Source of the DNA: an uncultured Lachnospiraceae bacterium
GTDB taxonomy: Bacteria; Bacillota; Clostridia; Lachnospirales; Lachnospiraceae
Assembly: GCA_910584685.1 (NCBI GenBank)
Contig: CAJUAO010000017.1
Span: forward strand, 6,294-70,293
Direction of reading: 5' to 3'
DNA: 64,000 nt
Shown here: positions 63,796-64,000 of the stretch, one piece after another
Layout: each line of letters opens with the position of its first letter
How positions within the stretch are numbered: position 1 is the first letter of the stretch
Made by a program: the position numbers and the translations under genes
The notes under the pieces: model-generated
Seen by the model: the letters and a program-made list of their open reading frames with translations, nothing else
What the model was told of the DNA's origin: nothing
Database searches by the model: none

Positions 63796-64000
63796 TTATC
63801 TTCCTCCGTAGTCCTCCGAAAACTTCCTCATGGCTCATCCGTGTATCATTTTCCGCCGCAAATTTATCTGCTTTATCTAATGCAGTTTCAACACCATCTG
63901 TCAACTTTGAATATTCTTCAAGACTAAGAACCACCATTGCTCCATATCCGTTTTTTGTTAAATATACCGGTTCACCCGCATTTACAATTTTCTCAATATC
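63785..64000 (-). CDS. Phd/YefM-type antitoxin (partial)
   Basis: The window shows the C-terminal 71 codons: DIEKIVNAGEPVYLTKNGYG, AMVVLSLEEYSKL, then an acidic C-terminal tail. It is a Phd/YefM antitoxin whose N-terminus lies beyond base 64000. It overlaps the toxin gene by 11 bases, the usual coupling. With a broken partner it may have no cell-poison to neutralise. Confidence 0.8.
   Translation of the reverse strand, partial: DIEKIVNAGEPVYLTKNGYGAMVVLSLEEYSKLTDGVETALDKADKFAAENDTRMSHEEVFGGLRRKINVQ

Overview
The window looks like a chromosomal segment of a spore-forming, Gram-positive anaerobe of the Clostridia, most likely Lachnospiraceae. The evidence is an AT-rich composition with strong AGGAGG-type ribosome binding sites, a T-box leader on thrS, a CIRCE operator on groESL, an alpha/beta-type spore DNA-binding protein gene, a type A RNase P RNA, a dgt-dnaG-rpoD operon and a compact Tad pilus locus. 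The family call is inference from gene content; no 16S gene is present.

Layout. 1-6500: end of an ABC exporter, a nitrilase-family amidase, an SGNH esterase, rnpB, a Na/Pi cotransporter with PhoU domain, a TIGR04086 membrane protein and a CBS-domain (CorC/HlyC-like) membrane protein. 6757-13071: a minus-strand Tad pilus operon whose first three genes start with ATT, TTG and TTG. 13293-14652: pyrBI. 14787-17794: an EamA exporter coupled to a cytoplasmic EAL protein carrying two LamG domains. 17922-24276: dgt-dnaG-rpoD-trmK-nucleoside kinase. 24384-26565: deoD diverging from a GH43 gene. 26874-41477: a histidine kinase, thrS with its T-box, a second GH43 (galactanase type), the iscR-iscS-iscU operon, guaB, an NPETG-anchored surface protein and a LytTR two-component system. 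41570-45673: DUF6106-like protein, spore protein, AIM24-like protein and groESL. 45753-50610: an OGG-type glycosylase, sfsA, an EetA/EetB/ApbE-like flavinylation cluster and a folB-folK fusion.

50620-64000 is accessory. It starts with a membrane-tethered ECF sigma factor followed by a secreted V8-like protease and a lipoprotein. Next comes a redox cluster in decay (permease, DUF362, CMD-cupin, flavodoxin and LysR remnants). That cluster appears split by an island at about 54441-60600, which holds a Tn554-type tnpC remnant and an intact four-gene operon: a glycine-rich membrane protein, a coiled-coil protein, a small winged-helix-like protein and an SF1 helicase. I recognise no described system in this operon, and it is the best candidate here for an undescribed, possibly defensive, module. 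The window ends with an XRE-type regulator, a broken RelE/ParE toxin gene and a Phd-type antitoxin.

A dispersed structured repeat (a variable hairpin followed by a near-perfect palindrome around TTCGGCNNNGCCGAA) occurs at least five times in intergenic DNA, twice as tandem arrays upstream of genes.
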